This document shows, in pieces, positions 62,028-64,000 of a DNA stretch of 64,000 bases; within the stretch, counting starts at the first letter, position 1; each line of letters opens with the position of its first letter. Under the pieces are notes generated by a model. That model did no database searches, was not told the DNA's origin, and was given only the letters and a program-made list of their open reading frames with translations. The position numbers and the translations under genes were made by a program. Source of the stretch: Acanthaster planci (taxonomy: Eukaryota > Echinodermata > Asteroidea > Valvatida > Acanthasteridae); NCBI RefSeq assembly GCF_001949145.1, contig NW_019091401.1, forward strand, positions 321,648 to 385,647, in the 5' to 3' direction.

Positions 62028-64000
62028 GTAAGATCACTTGTGCATCCTCCCTCTTATTGTAGAACAGCCTGTTTGTAGTGAGACTTCATTGCTAACACAT
62101 TACATTTTTGCACTGTTTTATTTTACCGTACATGCACTTGACATAACACGCATTTCCATATACTTACATGTACGTGTACTTTCATTCATTCCACATCTCA
62201 TAAAAATGACTATAATCACCACTTTGATCATTTGAAATTCAGGAATCCTATTTTAGGCTCTTATTTCAATGCAGTAACTTAAAATAAAATTAGCAGGCCA
62301 TACTTTTTGCCTTGAGAGACCAGCATTCCATGTGTGTTGTCAGAAGTTTCATCTTCATGCAGTAGTCTTCTTTGCGAGATTTCCAATGTGCCTGCACTGT
62401 CGATCATGTTTTTTTATTTTATACTTGCTTGTGCACAAATATTTACCAGGGACCTTACATGTACAAAAATGTGGGTGAATCAGGCATGTAGTAGGGTACA
62501 TGTACATGTATACTCTGTCAAAATTAAAATCAACTAAAGTGGTCTTGGACATGGTTCTTTCCTGAACGAATTTTTGTTGAACTTAATCTGAATGTATTCA
62601 GTATATGTTGTGAGGTGATCATGTTGTGCACCTTAGAAGTATGTCAATCACAGATCATAAATTCTTTGGGATTGGGAATGGGGAAAAGAAAGCAATTGAT
62701 GGGTTTCACACTTGCCCACGTGAGATACCGTAGTAAGAATAGATCTGTCACCTACATTGTACATGTACATATGTAGGATTTTTCCCTATTCCCATGCACC
62801 GTGTCTCCTTTGTACTTGTAGTACCAAGCTTGCAACAGTGCAAGATTTGAATGACATTATTTATACAATTTTATGTGGAAACAAACGAACCACATCAAAT
62901 TGAAATATGATTGGGAAGAGATCTACTTCACTAAATATAAGCTGCATTGAAAACTTTTTCAACACCTTTTCAAAATCTAATTGCCAACTTTTGTGACATG
63001 TATGCTTGAAACCTTTTCACCCTTGTATTACTTGTACATTACTGTATCAGGTGTTGTTGATAATCATAAGAGGAAGCCAAAAAAATCCATTCCTGCAAAT
63101 TGCACAGAGGGTTTAGAACAGGAGCATCTGAAGAAAATATTTAAATCGTACTTTGATTTTTGTGACATTTATGTACCAATGAGAAGTTAAGCTATATGGC
63201 AGGTTTACACTTAGGTGATTTATTTAAGTCTGTGGTATGCGTATGAATCTCCAGATGATTATTTTTGCAGTGTAACCCCATGACACAGTGGAAAACGTCC
63301 TACAGGAGCAGTGGACCATGTTCAGAGTGCAATCAAGCCTGAAATGTTTACTCCTGTGTCTCTGGCTACAGGACCAATTTTTTTCCAACCCTGTTGTTGC
63401 AGTCTGTATGAATGAAAATGTACCCTCTTGAAAGCAGTCCATTGATCACTAAAATATGTTGCACTGATTTGGCAGCAGCAGCAGCCTGAATGGTAGATCA
63501 TGGGTGGATTGGCTCGTGGGAGGGGGAAGCAAGGAGGAACTAAAGAAGCATTGGGCAAGGGATAATACCGTGGAGTGCTGGTAACGATTTTGGTGTACAG
63601 ACATACATGTATTCAATATGTTACTGTTGATTAAACACTAGATATTTCTCTTTCATTGGTAACTGCATGGGTATAGTATGAAGTTTGCCCTTGGAGGTGT
63701 TTTCCTACCTCCATGGTTTGACTAACATTGTCCTGGTGATTCCTCTCTCATTTCCTACATCAGTAGTCATTTTTCTTGTGACTAATTTGCCTGCCCTCCT
63801 CAGACTCACACATACTCTTACTGATAAATGTATTGTTAGGGATTCACATAATCTAGGTCAAGTATGTTAGAAACGATAATTGTTACAACTTGTACAAAGC
63901 CTGCGTACCTGTCTGCACACAGAGTTATACTGAGTTCTCAACTCTGTAGTTCATCTGCATGCAAATAACATTGTCGAAAGTTTAATGTCTATTCCTATTA
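62028..64000. other. intron-like stretch to the window end
   Basis: ACATGT runs at 62497-62510 and 62758. No exon with good borders that takes the phase left at 62027 was seen, so the gene probably continues outside the window. Confidence 0.5.

Noticed and set aside
1-64000. CRISPR array, tRNA or rRNA genes
   Set aside because: No direct-repeat/spacer pattern, no tRNA A and B box pair, and no rRNA-like block was found. The 31-bp array has no unique spacers.

Overview
This window is nuclear DNA from an animal, most likely a marine invertebrate deuterostome such as an echinoderm or hemichordate. The evidence is low gene density, AT-rich non-coding sequence, short exons with GT/AG borders separated by introns of up to about 20 kb, and heavy scatter of short palindromic motifs (ACATGTACATGT and TACCGGTA). 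The species assignment is a guess from sequence style. An assembly gap of N fills 12298-13194. I found no rRNA, tRNA, CRISPR array or prokaryote-style operon.

The coding content I can support is a set of small exons, all on the + strand. An upstream group (6403-6554, 25568-25721, and weaker candidates at 28937-29084, 32942-33105 and 33212-33335) may end at a stop at 33333-33335 with an AATAAA at 33406. A downstream group (33508-33690, 49555-49672, 55913-56034, 57944-58080, 61938-62027) joins in consistent splice phases. The exon at 49555 opens with an ATG behind an in-frame stop and ends in the same phase as the exon at 33508, so it looks like an alternative first exon driven by an internal promoter. 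The encoded protein is Pro-, Ser- and Lys/Arg-rich, looks cytoplasmic, and I do not recognise its family.

The clearest mobile element is a decayed, internally deleted Ty3/Gypsy LTR retrotransposon at 35150-38034. It has two 161-bp LTRs, 5-bp target duplications, a primer site resembling tRNA-Ser, a polypurine tract, a SCAN-like Gag remnant, a protease fragment and an RNase H fragment that ends the pol frame. Small elements with terminal inverted repeats lie at 1811-2055 (mariner-like), 3796-4040 and 6861-7115 (one family in opposite orientations), and 8381-8460 and 38526-38629 (one foldback family). A long hairpin lies at 60046-60202, with a shorter relative at 4337-4391. A repeat carrying GTGGGGACA occurs at 8245, 32728 and 58350, with a possible fourth copy near 15500.

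Tandem structures are a 31-bp array in which each unit contains a small palindrome (26920-27100), a perfect 71-bp duplication (27702-27845), four 45-bp units (32253-32432) and a few short duplications. Most other stretches look like intron or intergenic sequence. No wholly new biological system is evident. The items most worth checking are the LTR element, the internal alternative first exon, the 31-bp palindrome array and the 60-kb hairpin.
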